DNA from: a virus
Length of the DNA stretch: 24,065 nucleotides
IMG/VR virus record: IMGVR_UViG_3300049893_002024
Coordinates: 1 to 24,065 of that record
Strand: one strand, 5' to 3'
Shown: piece by piece, positions 23,478-24,065 of the stretch
Layout: each line of letters starts with the position of its first letter
How positions within the stretch are numbered: the stretch's first letter is position 1
The notes under the pieces: generated by a model
The model's database searches: none
The model's input: only the letters and a program-made list of their open reading frames with translations
What the model was told of the DNA's origin: nothing
Position numbers and translations under genes: made by a program

Positions 23478-24065
23478 ATGGCATTCAACTTCAGCTTTGA
23501 TAATATAAAAGCAGAGACATCTCCGAAACTTAAGGTAGATAAGGGCACAAATAAGAAGGTAGGGGCTGATGGGCAGGTAGTCGCTGCCTCCACAGGCACG
23601 ACTACAAGTCCTCTGCAGGCCGCTACCGAAGGTGTCAGCCCAGATCAAAGTAAGATGGTTGGAACGCCTGCCCAGAAACAGTCAGCTCGTGACACCGCTC
23701 AGGTAGATAAAGTCGAACTGGAGAAGCAAAAGGCAGCAGCCAACGATAAGATTGAACGCATGAAGGCCGCCGAGACTTTCGGGTCGCTTAAGGTACAAGT
23801 AACTGATTTACTTGAAGCAGCCAATACCTCCAGTGCGTTATCCGCCGACACAACAGATCCACTGGATGTGTCGGACGTCGCGTCCGTGGGTAAGCTATTT
23901 ACGGATAATGGGCTGACTCTAACTACCGCCGACATGAACGATCCAGTCGTCTTTGCTCAAAAAGTGAAGGATCTAAAGGCCAAACTAGCTACTACACATG
24001 GTGACGCCTATGCCGATCAGATGGCCAGTAAGCTAGCATCGGGACTCAGTAATCTAACTGCCGAC
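23478..24065 (+). CDS. Alanine-rich virion-like protein, cut by the window edge
   Basis: The frame starts at ATG 23478 after GGAGG and is still open at the last base, giving 196 residues so far. The N-terminus (MAFNFSFDNIKAETSPKLKV) is followed by a Thr/Ala-rich linker (AASTGTTTSPLQAATEGVSP), a charged helix (ARDTAQVDKVELEKQKAAAN) and an acidic/Ala-rich region. This suits an internal virion (ejection) protein or another structural protein, as expected after a nozzle gene in podoviruses, but the family is not recognised. It has its own extended -10 promoter. Confidence 0.6.
   Translation, partial: MAFNFSFDNIKAETSPKLKVDKGTNKKVGADGQVVAASTGTTTSPLQAATEGVSPDQSKMVGTPAQKQSARDTAQVDKVELEKQKAAANDKIERMKAAETFGSLKVQVTDLLEAANTSSALSADTTDPLDVSDVASVGKLFTDNGLTLTTADMNDPVVFAQKVKDLKAKLATTHGDAYADQMASKLASGLSNLTAD

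Noticed and set aside
1-24065. tRNA genes or CRISPR arrays
   Set aside because: No cloverleaf with a T-arm consensus and no regularly spaced direct repeats were seen by eye; a tRNA scan was not run.

Overview
The window looks like the structural and packaging half of a tailed double-stranded DNA phage or prophage. Almost every gene lies on the + strand, genes are packed tightly, and the recognisable products run in order: small terminase candidate, large terminase, portal, scaffold, major capsid protein, capsid-associated protein, two long tail fibre or appendage proteins, small membrane proteins (lysis candidates), head-tail adaptor and a very large tail-nozzle-like protein. An adaptor and nozzle with no visible tape measure, tail sheath or major tail tube gene suggests a short-tailed (podovirus-type) virion; this is inference. 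Promoters are host sigma70-like and ribosome binding sites are AGGAGG-like, so the host is a bacterium. I cannot name it. No phage RNA polymerase, integrase, replication gene, tRNA or CRISPR array is visible here.

Layout. 1-322 is a non-coding, partly A-rich leader with a possible promoter. 323-881 holds a winged-helix-like protein overlapped by a small acidic protein. 944-2587 holds the small terminase candidate, a HExxH metallopeptidase, a small beta-rich protein with its own strong promoter, and a 46-residue protein. 2594-5068 is the large terminase, split at its ATP-binding P-loop by a 339-residue intein that carries a LAGLIDADG endonuclease. 5056-6999 is the portal. Tandem promoters at 7016-7096 precede scaffold (7195-8265) and major capsid protein (8308-9699), which ends at a clear intrinsic terminator. 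9822-10427 is a capsid or decoration-type protein. 10497-13343 and 13422-15905 are long fibre-like proteins; the second has a perfect-consensus promoter. 15917-17133 is a cluster of six small genes, including a membrane-protein gene and a truncated copy of it. 17230-18183 is the adaptor and 18227-23194 the 1655-residue nozzle-like protein. A structured 283-base intergenic region with two promoters leads to a protein cut off by the right edge.

How they work together: the terminase pair and portal package DNA; scaffold and major capsid protein build the procapsid; the adaptor and nozzle close the head and form the tail; the fibre proteins bind the host; the small membrane proteins are lysis candidates.

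The most unusual signal is a set of hairpins that enclose or overlap stop codons (genes ending at 881, 6999, 9699, 10427, 13343 and 23194). Three of them end 1 to 5 bases before the -35 box of the next promoter.
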